Below are positions 35,460 to 44,398 of a stretch of DNA of 64,000 nucleotides, piece after piece. The notes under the pieces were generated by a model, which was given only the letters and a program-made list of their open reading frames with translations, made no database searches and was not told the origin of the DNA. Origin of the DNA: Streptomyces sp. NBC_01351 (lineage in GTDB: Bacteria; Actinomycetota; Actinomycetes; Streptomycetales; Streptomycetaceae). The position numbers and the translations under genes were made by a program. The DNA lies in NCBI RefSeq assembly GCF_036237315.1, contig NZ_CP108356.1:992001-1056000 (forward strand). The letters run 5' to 3'. Positions within the stretch are counted from its first letter, which is position 1; each line of letters begins with the position of its first letter.

Positions 35460-36401
35460 TCACGCCGCTGAGGTCACCAGGTCCCCCGGGTCCGTGTTGG
35501 CCCCGCAGAGGATGACCGCGACCCGCTCCCCCAGCGGTTCACCGGCGGTCCGCAGTGCGGCCAGGGCGGTGGCCGCACCCGCCTCGACCACGATCCGGTG
35601 CTCCTCCCAGAGGGCGCGCCGGGACCGGGTGATCGCCGCGTCGGGGACGAGGACAGACCGTACGCCGTCCTCGCGGGCGGCGGCCAGCGCGTCCGCGGAG
35701 ACCCGGGGGGCTCCGAGGGAGTCGGCGGCGACCGAGTCCACGGGCACGTCCACGGGGCGGCCCGCCTCCAGCGCCGCGTTCAGGGCGCGGCAGTTCTCCG
35801 GCTCGGCCGCGATGACCCGTACGCCGTGTTCGCGGGCGGCGGTGGCGACCCCGGCGAAGAGTCCGCCGCCGCCGACCGCGACGACCACGGTGTCCAGCCC
35901 GGGCACCGCGGCCCGGATCTCGTCGAGCAGGGTCCCGGCGCCGGCCGCGATCAGGGGATGGTCGTAGGCGTGGCTGCCGAGCGCCCCGCTCTCGGCGGCG
36001 AACTCCTCGCAGGCGGCGAACGCCTGGGCGTACCGGTCGCCGACGAGCCGCACGTCGGCCCCGTAGCCGCGCAGCCGTTCCACCTTCACCCGCGGCGCGT
36101 TGCCCGGCAGGAACACGGTCGCCGGTACCCCCTGCGCGCGGGCCGCCCAGGCGCAGGCGAGCCCGGCGTTGCCGCCGGAGGCGATGGTGACGCCGGCCGC
36201 CGGGAGGGTGCCGGCCGCGGTGTGTGCGGCGATGAAGTTGCGGGCGCCGCGGGCCTTGAAGGAGCCGGTGTGCTGGAGGTGTTCCAGCGCGTACCAGACG
36301 CCGTCGGCGGCCGGGACCGTGGCCACGGGGCGGACTGCGCCGGCGATGCGGTCTGCGGCGGCGCGTACGGCGGCGTAGTCGAGCTGCTGCGTCGTTTCCA
36401 T
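35460..36401 (-). CDS. PLP-dependent threonine/serine dehydratase-like lyase
   Basis: 313 residues, fold type II PLP enzyme without a C-terminal ACT domain. The Schiff-base Lys is at about residue 49 in TGSFKARGA; the phosphate-binding glycine loop reads VAVGGGGLFAG, and SGGNAGLACAWAA binds the substrate carboxylate. It likely deaminates Thr, Ser or a hydroxy-amino acid to a 2-oxo acid. ATG at 36401 with GGGGAG upstream is preferred to ATG at 36416. The TetR gene directly upstream ends at 36416, so both are in one leftward transcript. Confidence 0.87.
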   Translation of the reverse strand: METTQQLDYAAVRAAADRIAGAVRPVATVPAADGVWYALEHLQHTGSFKARGARNFIAAHTAAGTLPAAGVTIASGGNAGLACAWAARAQGVPATVFLPGNAPRVKVERLRGYGADVRLVGDRYAQAFAACEEFAAESGALGSHAYDHPLIAAGAGTLLDEIRAAVPGLDTVVVAVGGGGLFAGVATAAREHGVRVIAAEPENCRALNAALEAGRPVDVPVDSVAADSLGAPRVSADALAAAREDGVRSVLVPDAAITRSRRALWEEHRIVVEAGAATALAALRTAGEPLGERVAVILCGANTDPGDLVTSAA

Positions 36402-36415
36402 GGTCGGTCTCCCCA

Positions 36416-37084
36416 TCAGGTGGTGGGCCGGGTGGACCGCGTGGGCCGGGCGGGCCGCGCGGCTTCGATCAGCTGGCGCAGGGCGCCGTAGTACACCTCG
36501 TGGTCGGTCAGCGGGGGCAGTACGTCGGCCACGGCGCCCGCGAGCACCGGGAACTCGGCCGGGTCCAGCGCGGCCAGGGCGGCCCGCGAGGCGGCGGTGA
36601 CGGCGGCCGGGTCGCGGTGGTCCACGAAGGCGGCGCTGCCGAGGGTGAGCAGGTACATGCGGCGGTAGACGGTCATCGCCTCGGCGGGGCTCATCCCGGC
36701 GGCCACGCTGTCGGCGAGGGCGGGCTCCACGAGGCGGGCCAGCAGCTGACGGCCGAGCCAGGGCCGGCCGCCGCGCAGCACGAGCAGTCCGGGGTGGGCG
36801 GTGAGCAGTCGGTAGAGCGCGCCGAACCGCTGCTCGGCGGCCTCGGCCCAGTCCGTGCCGGCGGGGATCTCGGGGAGCTGCGCGGCCAGGTGCTCGGTGC
36901 ACAGGTCGAGGAGTCCGGCGAGGTCGGAGCAACGGCGCTGGACGGTGGCGTGGGAGACGTCGAGCCGGTCGGCGAGGGAGCGGAAGCTCAGGGCCCCGGG
37001 CCCTTCCTCGTCGAGGATCCGCAGCGCGGCGACGGCAATGGCCTCGGGTGTCGCACGGTCCAGGGCGGCTGATCTTCTCGGCAT
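36416..37084 (-). CDS. TetR-family transcriptional regulator
   Basis: 222 residues. N-terminal HTH (about residues 10-55: AIAVAALRILDEEGPGALSF, then LADRLDVSHATVQRRCSDLAGLL), followed by a helical ligand-binding domain with a Tet_C-like composition and a Pro/Arg/Thr tail. ATG at 37084. A 25-bp near-perfect palindrome begins 3 bases upstream of the start codon and most likely mediates autorepression and co-control of the dehydratase gene in the same operon. Confidence 0.87.
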   Translation of the reverse strand: MPRRSAALDRATPEAIAVAALRILDEEGPGALSFRSLADRLDVSHATVQRRCSDLAGLLDLCTEHLAAQLPEIPAGTDWAEAAEQRFGALYRLLTAHPGLLVLRGGRPWLGRQLLARLVEPALADSVAAGMSPAEAMTVYRRMYLLTLGSAAFVDHRDPAAVTAASRAALAALDPAEFPVLAGAVADVLPPLTDHEVYYGALRQLIEAARPARPTRSTRPTT

Positions 37085-37086
37085 GA

Positions 37087-37111
37087 GATACAACGTATCA
37101 TACGTCGTATC
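37087..37111. promoter_or_regulatory. TetR operator palindrome
   Basis: 25-bp near-palindrome running from GATAC to GTATC around the centre at 37099, with only two mismatched pairs (inner halves ACGTAT / ATACGT). It sits just upstream of the TetR start codon and is AT-rich for this genome, so it probably overlaps the promoter. Confidence 0.75.
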
Positions 37112-37253
37112 AGCAGCCTGATACACCTCCTTCGTGTGACAGCATTTACGGCCATATTGCTGGTCATCGGGTCATAATCAGCGACTTGCGTTGACAGGGG
37201 GTAGCCGTCTCGCTGCACTGGGCGCACGACTGCCCCCACGTCAAGGAGACTCC

Positions 37254-38951
37254 GTGCCGCCTCGCCTGCGTGCGACGCTCCCCTGCCTGACCGCGGCCGC
37301 CCTGTTCGCCCTCGCGCTCTCGCCCGCCCCGTCGTCGGCGGCGGCCGAGCCCGACGCGACCTCGGACACCCCCCTCGCACTGACCCCGCCGATGGGCTGG
37401 AACAACTGGGCGCACTACATGTGCGACATCGACGAGGCCAAGGTCGTCGCGAACGCCGACGCGCTGGTGTCCTCCGGGCTCGCCGCCAAGGGTTACGACA
37501 CGGTGACCGTCGACGACTGCTGGATGACCAAGAGCCGTGACGAGCGGGGCGCCCTGGTCGTCGACACCCAGAGGTTCCCGCACGGCATGGCCTGGCTCGG
37601 CGAGTATCTGCACGCCAAGGGCCTGAAGTTCGGCATCTACCAGGACGCCGGCTCGCTGACCTGTGAGAAGTACCCGGGCAGCGGGTCCCCGGAGGGCGGT
37701 GGCGCGGACCACTACGCGCAGGACGCCCGCCAGTTCGCCTCCTGGAAGGTGGACTACGTCAAGATGGACGGCTGCAACCTCTGGGTGCCGGAGGGGAAGA
37801 CGAAGGAGCAGGCCTACCGGGACGCGTACACCGCGGTCGCGAAGGCCCTGCGCGACAGCGGCCGGGACATGGTCCTGTCCGCCTCCGCGCCCGCCTACTT
37901 CCAGCAGGGCGAATGGGGCGGCTCCGACTGGCACAAGGTCCTCGGCTGGGTCGGCGAGACCGGTCAACTGTGGCGCGAGGGCCGGGACATCAAGGTCTAC
38001 AAGCCGGCCACGCCCAGCGCCTCCCGGTGGAGTTCGGTGATGGGCAACTACGGCTACAACCGCTGGCTGGGCCGGTACGCGGGCCCGGGCAACTGGAACG
38101 ACCCCGACTTCCTGATCGCGGGCGCCCCCGGACTCACCGCGGCCGAGAGCCGCAGTCAGGTCGCCCTCTGGGCGATGATGGCGGCGCCGTTCATCCTGAG
38201 CTCCGAGGTCTCGCAGCTGACCCCCGAGGGGCTCGCCGCCCTCGGGAACAACCGGATGATCGAGCTGGACCAGGACCCGATGGGCCGTCAGGGCGCGGTG
38301 GTCTCCTCCAACGCCACCTTCGAGATCCTGGTGCGGCCCCTCGCCAACGGCGACCGGGCGGTGGCCGTGCTCAACCGTTCGGCGGCCACCCGCAACATCG
38401 CCGTGCCGCTCGAGGAACTCGGTCTGCCCGCCTGTTCGGTCGACGCGCAGGACCTGTGGAGCGGGGGACGCCGTGAGGTCACCGACACGTTGACCGGAAG
38501 GCTGGCCGGGCACGACACCGGAGTCTGGCGGCTCACAACGAACCGCTGCGCCGAAGCCGTGCCGACCGGACAGATCGTCGGCGACGGCGCGAAGTGCGCC
38601 GACGGGGCCAACACCACCGGTGTCGGCGCGGTCGTGCTCGTCGCGTGCACCGGAGCCCCCGACCAGCGGTGGGTCCTCGGCGAGGAAGGGAACCTGAGGC
38701 TGGCCGACGAATGCCTGTCGGCGGGCGCGAACGGCCTGGTGGAGCTGGTCGACTGCGCTCCCCCGCAGGCGCAGCAGCCGACCGGTCAGAGCTGGTCGCA
38801 CCGCCGCGACGGGACCCTCGTGGACGAGGCGAGCGGTACGTGCCTGACGGCTCCGGCCCCGGTCGCCCTCCCGGATGCCCCGGCCGAGCGGCTGCGCCTG
38901 GCCCCCTGCGGCGACCACCGGGTGGACCAGGCCTGGTCCCTGCCGGTCTGA
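37254..38951 (+). CDS. Secreted GH27 alpha-galactosidase with C-terminal ricin-type lectin domain
   Basis: 565 residues; GTG at 37254 with AAGGAG 5 bases upstream. Signal peptide, then the GH27 (beta/alpha)8 barrel: LTPPMGWNNWAHYMCDIDE, TVDDCWM, nucleophile Asp at about 172 in YVKMDGCN and acid/base Asp near 283 in NWNDPDFL. A beta-sandwich follows, and the last 130 residues are a beta-trefoil lectin (CBM13-like) with QRWVLGEEG and QAWSLPV-type repeats. It would release terminal alpha-galactose (or alpha-GalNAc) from extracellular polymers. The GH89 gene follows 47 bases later, so the pair is probably co-expressed for glycan degradation. Confidence 0.92.
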   Translation: MPPRLRATLPCLTAAALFALALSPAPSSAAAEPDATSDTPLALTPPMGWNNWAHYMCDIDEAKVVANADALVSSGLAAKGYDTVTVDDCWMTKSRDERGALVVDTQRFPHGMAWLGEYLHAKGLKFGIYQDAGSLTCEKYPGSGSPEGGGADHYAQDARQFASWKVDYVKMDGCNLWVPEGKTKEQAYRDAYTAVAKALRDSGRDMVLSASAPAYFQQGEWGGSDWHKVLGWVGETGQLWREGRDIKVYKPATPSASRWSSVMGNYGYNRWLGRYAGPGNWNDPDFLIAGAPGLTAAESRSQVALWAMMAAPFILSSEVSQLTPEGLAALGNNRMIELDQDPMGRQGAVVSSNATFEILVRPLANGDRAVAVLNRSAATRNIAVPLEELGLPACSVDAQDLWSGGRREVTDTLTGRLAGHDTGVWRLTTNRCAEAVPTGQIVGDGAKCADGANTTGVGAVVLVACTGAPDQRWVLGEEGNLRLADECLSAGANGLVELVDCAPPQAQQPTGQSWSHRRDGTLVDEASGTCLTAPAPVALPDAPAERLRLAPCGDHRVDQAWSLPV

Positions 38952-38998
38952 CCGCACTTCCCGGCCTCATGCCCCCGGCAACACTCCCCAGCGAACGG

Positions 38999-41335
38999 AT
39001 GAGCAACCCGATGCCACGAAGCGGGCGCCGCCGCCTGCCCGTCCCCCGCCCGGTCGCCCTCGCCGCGCTGCCCGCGGCACTGCTGGCCCTGATCTGCGCG
39101 GCTCCCGCGCCCGGAGCCACCGCTCCGGGCGCAGGGTCGCCCGCACGTGCCGACGTACGGGAGGACGTGCCCGCGCCCCGGACGAAGGCGACCGAGGAGA
39201 CCAAGGAGACCAAGGCCTTCGACGTCGCGCCCGCGCGGGCTTCTCTGGAGCGGCTGCTACCGCGCCACGCCGCACAGTTCACGTTCGTGGCCGACGCGGG
39301 CGCGGCGGCCGACACCTTCACCGTCTCCGGGGCCGCCGGCGCCATCACGGTGCGCGGCAGTACCGGGGCCACCCTGCTCACGGGGGTCGGCTGGTACCTG
39401 CAGCACGTCGCGGGGGCCGACATCGGCTGGCCCGGCGACAGCATCGGCATGCTGCCCGCCGAACTTCCCGCGGTCCCCGCACCGGTGACGCGCAGCGCGC
39501 TCGTCCCGCACCGGTACGCGCTCAACGACACCGACGACGGGTACTCCGGCCCGTACCGCTCCTTCGAGGAACACCAGCGGCAGATCGACCTGCTCGCCCT
39601 GCACGGGGTCAACGAGGTGTTCGTGCAGGTCGGCGCCGAGTACCCGTACTACCGGGCGCTGCAGGACTTCGGCTACTCCGCCGAGGAGCTGCGCCGCTGG
39701 ATCCCCGGCCCCGGCCACCAGAGCTGGTGGCTGCTGCAGAACCTCAGCGGCTTCGGCGGGCCGGTCTCCGACCGGCTGATCCGCGAGCGCGCCGAGCTGG
39801 GCGGCCGGCTCGCCGAGCAGCTGCGGGCGCTCGGCATGACCCCGGTGCTGCCCGGCTACTTCGGCACCGTGCCCCCGGAGTTCACCGCCCGCAATCCGGG
39901 CGCGGTCACGGTGGCGCAGGGCGACTGGGCGGGCTTCGACCGGCCCGACTGGCTGGACCCGGCCTCGCCCGTGTTCGGGAAGCTGGCCGCCGCGTACTAC
40001 ACGGCGCAGCGCTCGGTGTTCGGGGACAGCACGATGTACCGGATGAGCCCGCTGCACGAGGGCGGTCAGACCGGCAACGTGGACGTGAAGGCGGCGGCGG
40101 GCGCCATCCAGCGGGCCCTGCACGCCGCCCGCCCGGGCGCCCTGTGGGCGGTGCTGGGCTGGCAGGACGATCCGACCGCGGAGCTGCTCGCCGGGGTGGA
40201 CACCTCGAAGCTGCTGATCCTGGACGGTCTGTCCGACCGGTACAACCGCCTGGACCGCGAGACCCGTTGGGGCGGGGTCCCGTACGCGATGGGCTCCATC
40301 TACAACTTCGGCGGGCACACCACCATCGGCGCCAACACCTCGGTGTGGATCGACCGGTTCGGCGCCTGGCGGGCGAAGGGCAACAGCGCGCTCGCCGGGA
40401 TCGCCTACATCCCGGAGGCCACCGGCACCAACCCGGCGGCCTTCGACCTCTTCACCGACCTGGCCTGGGAGCCCGGTCCGGTCGACCAGCGGCGCTGGTT
40501 CGCCGACTTCGCGGCCCGCCGCTACGGCCGGCCCGACGCGGAGGCGGCCGCGGCCTGGGAGGAGCTGCGCAAGGGCCCGTACAGCACCTCCTCGGGCCTG
40601 TGGTCGGAGTCGCAGGACAGTCTGTTCACCGCCCGGCCGTCACTGAGCGCGGTGGGGGCGGCGTACTGGAGCCCCAAGTCGATGCGCTATCCGTCCGGTT
40701 CGGTGCGCCGGGCGCTGGACCACCTGCTCGCGGTGGATCCGGCGCTGCGCGGTTCCAGCGCCTACCGCTTCGACCTCGTGGACACCGCCCGGCAGGCGCT
40801 CGCCAACCACTCGCGGGTGCTGCTGCCGAAGATCAAGGCGGCGTACGAGGCGAAGGACCTGGCCCGCTTCCGCGAGCTGACCGCCCAATGGGCCGACGGG
40901 GAACGGAGGTTGGACTCGGTCATCGGTTCCGACCCGAACTTCCTGCTCGGCGACTGGCTCGGCAAGGCCCGCTCCTGGGGCGCCGACGAGGCCGAGCGGG
41001 ACCGCTACGAGTACGACGCGCGCTCGATCCTCAGCGTGTGGGGCCGCCACAGCACGAGCGAGGGGGGCTTCCTGCACGACTACGCGAACCGCGAATGGAG
41101 CGGCCTGGTCTCGGAGTTGTACGCCGGGCGGTGGAAGCTCTACTTCGACTCGCTGGAGGAGGCCCTGGTACGGAAGGCGGCGCCCCGGGAGATCGACTGG
41201 CACGCGTACGAGGAGGAGTGGGCCCGGCGCACCACCCGGCACCCGGCCCGGCCGAGCGGGGACCCGTACGAGCTGGCGGCCGGGATCGCCGCGGCCCTGC
41301 CGGGAGCGGCCGCGGCCGTACCGGCGTCGAACTGA
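38999..41335 (+). CDS. Secreted GH89 alpha-N-acetylglucosaminidase
   Basis: About 778 residues, close to human NAGLU in length. Signal peptide, an N-terminal alpha/beta domain (GVGWYLQHVAGADIGWPG), a barrel with HRYALNDTDDGYSGPYRSFE, LHGVNEVFVQVGAEYPYYRA, MSPLHEGGQTGNVD and YNFGGHTTIG, and a C-terminal helical domain. These are family-defining stretches with the two catalytic Glu regions present. It cleaves terminal alpha-GlcNAc from glycans such as mucin O-glycans or heparan-type polymers. Start uncertain: ATG at 38999, 39011 or 38969 are possible and none has a strong ribosome-binding site. Likely operonic with the GH27 gene. Confidence 0.9.
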   Translation: MSNPMPRSGRRRLPVPRPVALAALPAALLALICAAPAPGATAPGAGSPARADVREDVPAPRTKATEETKETKAFDVAPARASLERLLPRHAAQFTFVADAGAAADTFTVSGAAGAITVRGSTGATLLTGVGWYLQHVAGADIGWPGDSIGMLPAELPAVPAPVTRSALVPHRYALNDTDDGYSGPYRSFEEHQRQIDLLALHGVNEVFVQVGAEYPYYRALQDFGYSAEELRRWIPGPGHQSWWLLQNLSGFGGPVSDRLIRERAELGGRLAEQLRALGMTPVLPGYFGTVPPEFTARNPGAVTVAQGDWAGFDRPDWLDPASPVFGKLAAAYYTAQRSVFGDSTMYRMSPLHEGGQTGNVDVKAAAGAIQRALHAARPGALWAVLGWQDDPTAELLAGVDTSKLLILDGLSDRYNRLDRETRWGGVPYAMGSIYNFGGHTTIGANTSVWIDRFGAWRAKGNSALAGIAYIPEATGTNPAAFDLFTDLAWEPGPVDQRRWFADFAARRYGRPDAEAAAAWEELRKGPYSTSSGLWSESQDSLFTARPSLSAVGAAYWSPKSMRYPSGSVRRALDHLLAVDPALRGSSAYRFDLVDTARQALANHSRVLLPKIKAAYEAKDLARFRELTAQWADGERRLDSVIGSDPNFLLGDWLGKARSWGADEAERDRYEYDARSILSVWGRHSTSEGGFLHDYANREWSGLVSELYAGRWKLYFDSLEEALVRKAAPREIDWHAYEEEWARRTTRHPARPSGDPYELAAGIAAALPGAAAAVPASN

Positions 41336-41425
41336 CCACTCTCCCGGGGGAATCCCGTTACCCGTCCGGGGTACAGGACGGTCGGCGCTCCGCCGCCCCG
41401 GGCGGACCCGGAAATGATCAGGGGC

Positions 41426-41686
41426 ATGACCGAAACCGCACAGCAGCCCCCGCCGGCTCCGGAGCCGCCGGCCCTCGACCGGCCGGGCCACACCCCATGG
41501 CCCCACGGGGTGGTGGAGCTGCGCAAGCGCCGGGGAACGGGCGTCTGGTACCCGGCCTCCGCCGAGGACCGGGCGGAGGACCGGGCGGCCTGGCCCGCCC
41601 CGGAGCCGGCCCCTCATCGGAAGGCGACACCGGATGGACCGAGTGAACCGGAAGGACCGGGCGGACCGCTCGACGCCGGGCCCTAG
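41426..41686 (+). CDS. Small Pro-rich hypothetical protein
   Basis: 86 residues (MTETAQQPPPAPEPP...), Pro/Glu/Arg-rich and probably disordered, with one more ordered stretch WPHGVVELRKRRGTGVWYP. An AGGGG precedes the ATG by a few bases, and an ATG at 41414 is also in frame. Codon bias is acceptable, but the low complexity makes this a modest call. It overlaps the start of the molybdopterin oxidoreductase gene by 53 bases. Confidence 0.4.
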   Translation: MTETAQQPPPAPEPPALDRPGHTPWPHGVVELRKRRGTGVWYPASAEDRAEDRAAWPAPEPAPHRKATPDGPSEPEGPGGPLDAGP

Positions 41687-43253
41687 ACGCGGCCGGCTTC
41701 CCCTGCTCGGGGCCGTCAGCGGGGTGGTGGCGGCCTTCGCGGGCCTGGCGGCCGCGGAGCTGGCCGCGGCGGCGGTCCGGCCCGAGGCCGCCCCCGTCAC
41801 CGCCGTCGGCGGGGCGGCGGTCGACCTCACGCCGCAGGCCGTCCGGGAGTGGGCGATCCGGCTGTTCGGCGTCGCCGACAAGGCGGTGCTGACGCTCGGC
41901 ATCGTCCTCGTCCTGGCCGCGATCGCCGTCGGCGCGGGGATGCTCGCCCTGCGGTACCTGCCCGCCGGGATCGCGGTCACGGGCGGGATCGGGCTGCTGG
42001 GGGCGGTGGCCGCGCTCGGCCGCCCCGAATCCTCGTGGAAGGACGCGCTGCCTTCGCTGGTGGGCGCGCTGGTCTCGGCCGCGGTGCTGTACCTGCTGGT
42101 CACGGCGGCGACCCGGCCCCGGCCGGCCGGGGCTCCGCCCGCCGGGACCTGGGCGATGGACCGGCGGGGCTTCGGCCGGCTGGCCGCGGCGGTCGTGGCG
42201 CTCTCGGCCGGCGCCGGGTACGCCGGGCGGCGGCTGGGCGCGTACGGCTCGGCGGGGGCGACGGCCTCCCGGACCGAGTTCGTCCTGCCCCGGCCGACCG
42301 TGCCGGCGCCGCCCGTCCCGGCGGCCGCGGACCTGCACGTCCCCGGGATCTCCCCCTTCATCACCCCCAACCAGGACTTCTACCGCGTGGACACCGCCCT
42401 GGTCGTACCGCGCGTGAACGCGGACACCTGGCGGCTGACCATCCACGGCGAGGGCGTCACCCGGCCGCTCGCCCTCGATCTGCGGGAGCTGCTGAGCCGC
42501 CCGCTCGTCGAGCACGACATCACCCTCACCTGCGTGTCCAACGAGGTCGGGGGCCCGTACGCGGGAAACGCCCGCTGGCTCGGCGTACGCCTGGGAGACC
42601 TGCTCCGCGAGGCGGGCGTCCGGCCGCCGTCCCAGGGCGGCCCGGCCGACCAGCTGGTGGCCCGCTCGGTGGACGGGATGACGATCGGGACGCCCGTGGA
42701 AGCGGTGATGGACGGCCGGGCCGCGCTGCTGGCGGTCGGGATGAACGGCGAACCGCTGCCGTTCGCGCACGGGTTCCCGGTACGGATGGTCGTACCGGGC
42801 CTGTACGGGTACGTCTCCGCCTGCAAATGGCTGACGGAGCTGCGGCTGACCACCTTCGCCACGTACGACGCCTACTGGGTACGGCGGTCCTGGGCGCAGC
42901 AGGCGCCGGTCAAGACGCAGTCGCGGATCGACACCCCTCGCGCGAACGCCGAGCCGAGGGCGGGCCGGGTGGCGGTCGCCGGGGTGGCGTGGGCGCAGCA
43001 CCGCGGGATCGAGCGGGTGGAGGTACGGGTGGACGGCGGGCCCTGGCAGGAGGCGAGGCTCGCGGCGGCGGACGGTGTCGACACGTGGCGCCAGTGGGTG
43101 TGGCCGTGGGAGGCGACGCCGGGCCGGCACACCCTGGAGGTCCGGGCGACGGACGGTCCGGGCGCCGCCCAGACGGGGGTGCGCGTGGGAACCGTGCCGG
43201 ACGGGGCGACCGGGTGGCACGCGGTGGAGGTGAACGTCCGCGCCCCGAGCTGA
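41634..43253 (+). CDS. Membrane-anchored molybdopterin-dependent oxidoreductase (sulfite-oxidase family)
   Basis: 539 residues. Four or five membrane helices in the first 200 residues precede an extracytoplasmic sulfite-oxidase-like domain: ISPFITPNQDFYRVDTALV, the Mo-ligand Cys at about 300 in ITLTCVSNEVGG, LYGYVSACKWLTELRL, and a C-terminal dimerisation/Ig-like domain (RVAVAGVAWAQHRGIERVEV, GRHTLEVRATDG). An RRGFGRL segment precedes the last helix and could be Tat-like. This long membrane-domain form occurs across actinobacteria. The substrate is unknown; methionine-sulfoxide or sulfite-like compounds are typical for the family. Confidence 0.88.
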   Translation: MDRVNRKDRADRSTPGPRRGRLPLLGAVSGVVAAFAGLAAAELAAAAVRPEAAPVTAVGGAAVDLTPQAVREWAIRLFGVADKAVLTLGIVLVLAAIAVGAGMLALRYLPAGIAVTGGIGLLGAVAALGRPESSWKDALPSLVGALVSAAVLYLLVTAATRPRPAGAPPAGTWAMDRRGFGRLAAAVVALSAGAGYAGRRLGAYGSAGATASRTEFVLPRPTVPAPPVPAAADLHVPGISPFITPNQDFYRVDTALVVPRVNADTWRLTIHGEGVTRPLALDLRELLSRPLVEHDITLTCVSNEVGGPYAGNARWLGVRLGDLLREAGVRPPSQGGPADQLVARSVDGMTIGTPVEAVMDGRAALLAVGMNGEPLPFAHGFPVRMVVPGLYGYVSACKWLTELRLTTFATYDAYWVRRSWAQQAPVKTQSRIDTPRANAEPRAGRVAVAGVAWAQHRGIERVEVRVDGGPWQEARLAAADGVDTWRQWVWPWEATPGRHTLEVRATDGPGAAQTGVRVGTVPDGATGWHAVEVNVRAPS

Positions 43254-43327
43254 CGCGCCGGTACATTGACGAGATAGTCCGGACATCACTCGCATTTCAC
43301 CTCCTACGACAGTCGGGAGCCGGGGCC

Positions 43328-44392
43328 GTGGAGCTGACCAGTACCTCGTTCCTCGTCGCACTGATCGTCGTGACGGCGCTGGCCGTGCTCGCCGCGCTGC
43401 TCCTGTGGAACCGGATCCCGGGACCGGGCTGGGTGCGGTGGCCCGCGCGACTGCTCATGATCGGGCTGTGCCAGCTCACCGCCATTTGCGTGGTGGCCAC
43501 GTGGATCAACGGCAGCTACGGGCTCTACTCCTCGTGGGACGACCTGCTGGGCACCGACGCGGGGCAGGACCCCGGCACGATGACCGGCCCGCCGGTGGGC
43601 CGGGCCAGGTTCACGCAGGGCGGGGACGGCACGCAGAGCACCCACTTCCGGGGCTCGCACTCGAAACTCGCCGGGCAGGTCACCGTGTGGACTCCCCCGG
43701 AGTACAGCGCTCCGGGCGCGGACCGGACCCGTTTCCCGGTGCTGATGCTGCTGCACGGCTATCCGGGCACGCCCCGTACCTGGATCGACCTCGGGAACAT
43801 TCCGGGCGCGCTGAAGGACCTCGTGGACCTGGGCGTGGTTCACCCCTTCATCGTGGTGATCCCGGAGATCTACCCGGGCGGCGTGAACACCGACTGCAGC
43901 AACACCCCGGACCGCAAGATCGCCGACTGGCTGGCGCAGGACGTGCCGGACTTGGTCGAGCGGAACTTCCGTACGCTGCCCCACCCGGGCGGCTGGGGCC
44001 TGATGGGCGTCTCCACCGGGGCGTTCTGCGCGGCCAAGCTGCCGCTCCAGTACCCGAAGGTCTTCCGGGCGGGGGCGGCCCTGGATCCGGACCCGCTGAC
44101 GGGCGACCCGGAGGTGCTGCCCGACCCGGCGCTGCGTGAGCGCAACAGCCCGATGTGGCTGGTCGAGCACACGAAGAAGGCGGACGTCGGGCTGTTCCTG
44201 GCCACCTCCGCCCAGGACAAGGACAGCCCGCCGCGGCAACTGGCGGACTTCGCCAGGGCCGCGGCGGGCAGCGGGGTCCGCGTGAAGACCCTCGTCCGGC
44301 CGGTGGGCGGGCACAACTTCCAGACCTGGATCGGGATGTACCCCGACGCCCTGGGCTGGCTGAGCACGGAAATCGCACCGCCGACCGGCTGA
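43328..44392 (+). CDS. Esterase-D/mycolyltransferase-like alpha/beta-hydrolase with N-terminal membrane segments
   Basis: 354 residues from the GTG at 43328 (GGAG 8-9 bases upstream). Two N-terminal membrane helices are followed by an extracytoplasmic PF00756-type esterase domain: FPVLMLLHGYPGTPRTW, FIVVIPEIYPGG, nucleophile Ser in LMGVSTGAFCA, an Asp in LATSAQDKDS and His in GGHNFQTWIGM. Family members include mycolyltransferases and feruloyl esterases, and in Streptomyces they are usually unassigned. A TTGACG element at 43266 could be the -35 of a separate promoter. It follows the molybdopterin gene by 74 bases. Confidence 0.85.
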   Translation: MELTSTSFLVALIVVTALAVLAALLLWNRIPGPGWVRWPARLLMIGLCQLTAICVVATWINGSYGLYSSWDDLLGTDAGQDPGTMTGPPVGRARFTQGGDGTQSTHFRGSHSKLAGQVTVWTPPEYSAPGADRTRFPVLMLLHGYPGTPRTWIDLGNIPGALKDLVDLGVVHPFIVVIPEIYPGGVNTDCSNTPDRKIADWLAQDVPDLVERNFRTLPHPGGWGLMGVSTGAFCAAKLPLQYPKVFRAGAALDPDPLTGDPEVLPDPALRERNSPMWLVEHTKKADVGLFLATSAQDKDSPPRQLADFARAAAGSGVRVKTLVRPVGGHNFQTWIGMYPDALGWLSTEIAPPTG

Positions 44393-44398
44393 CCAGGG

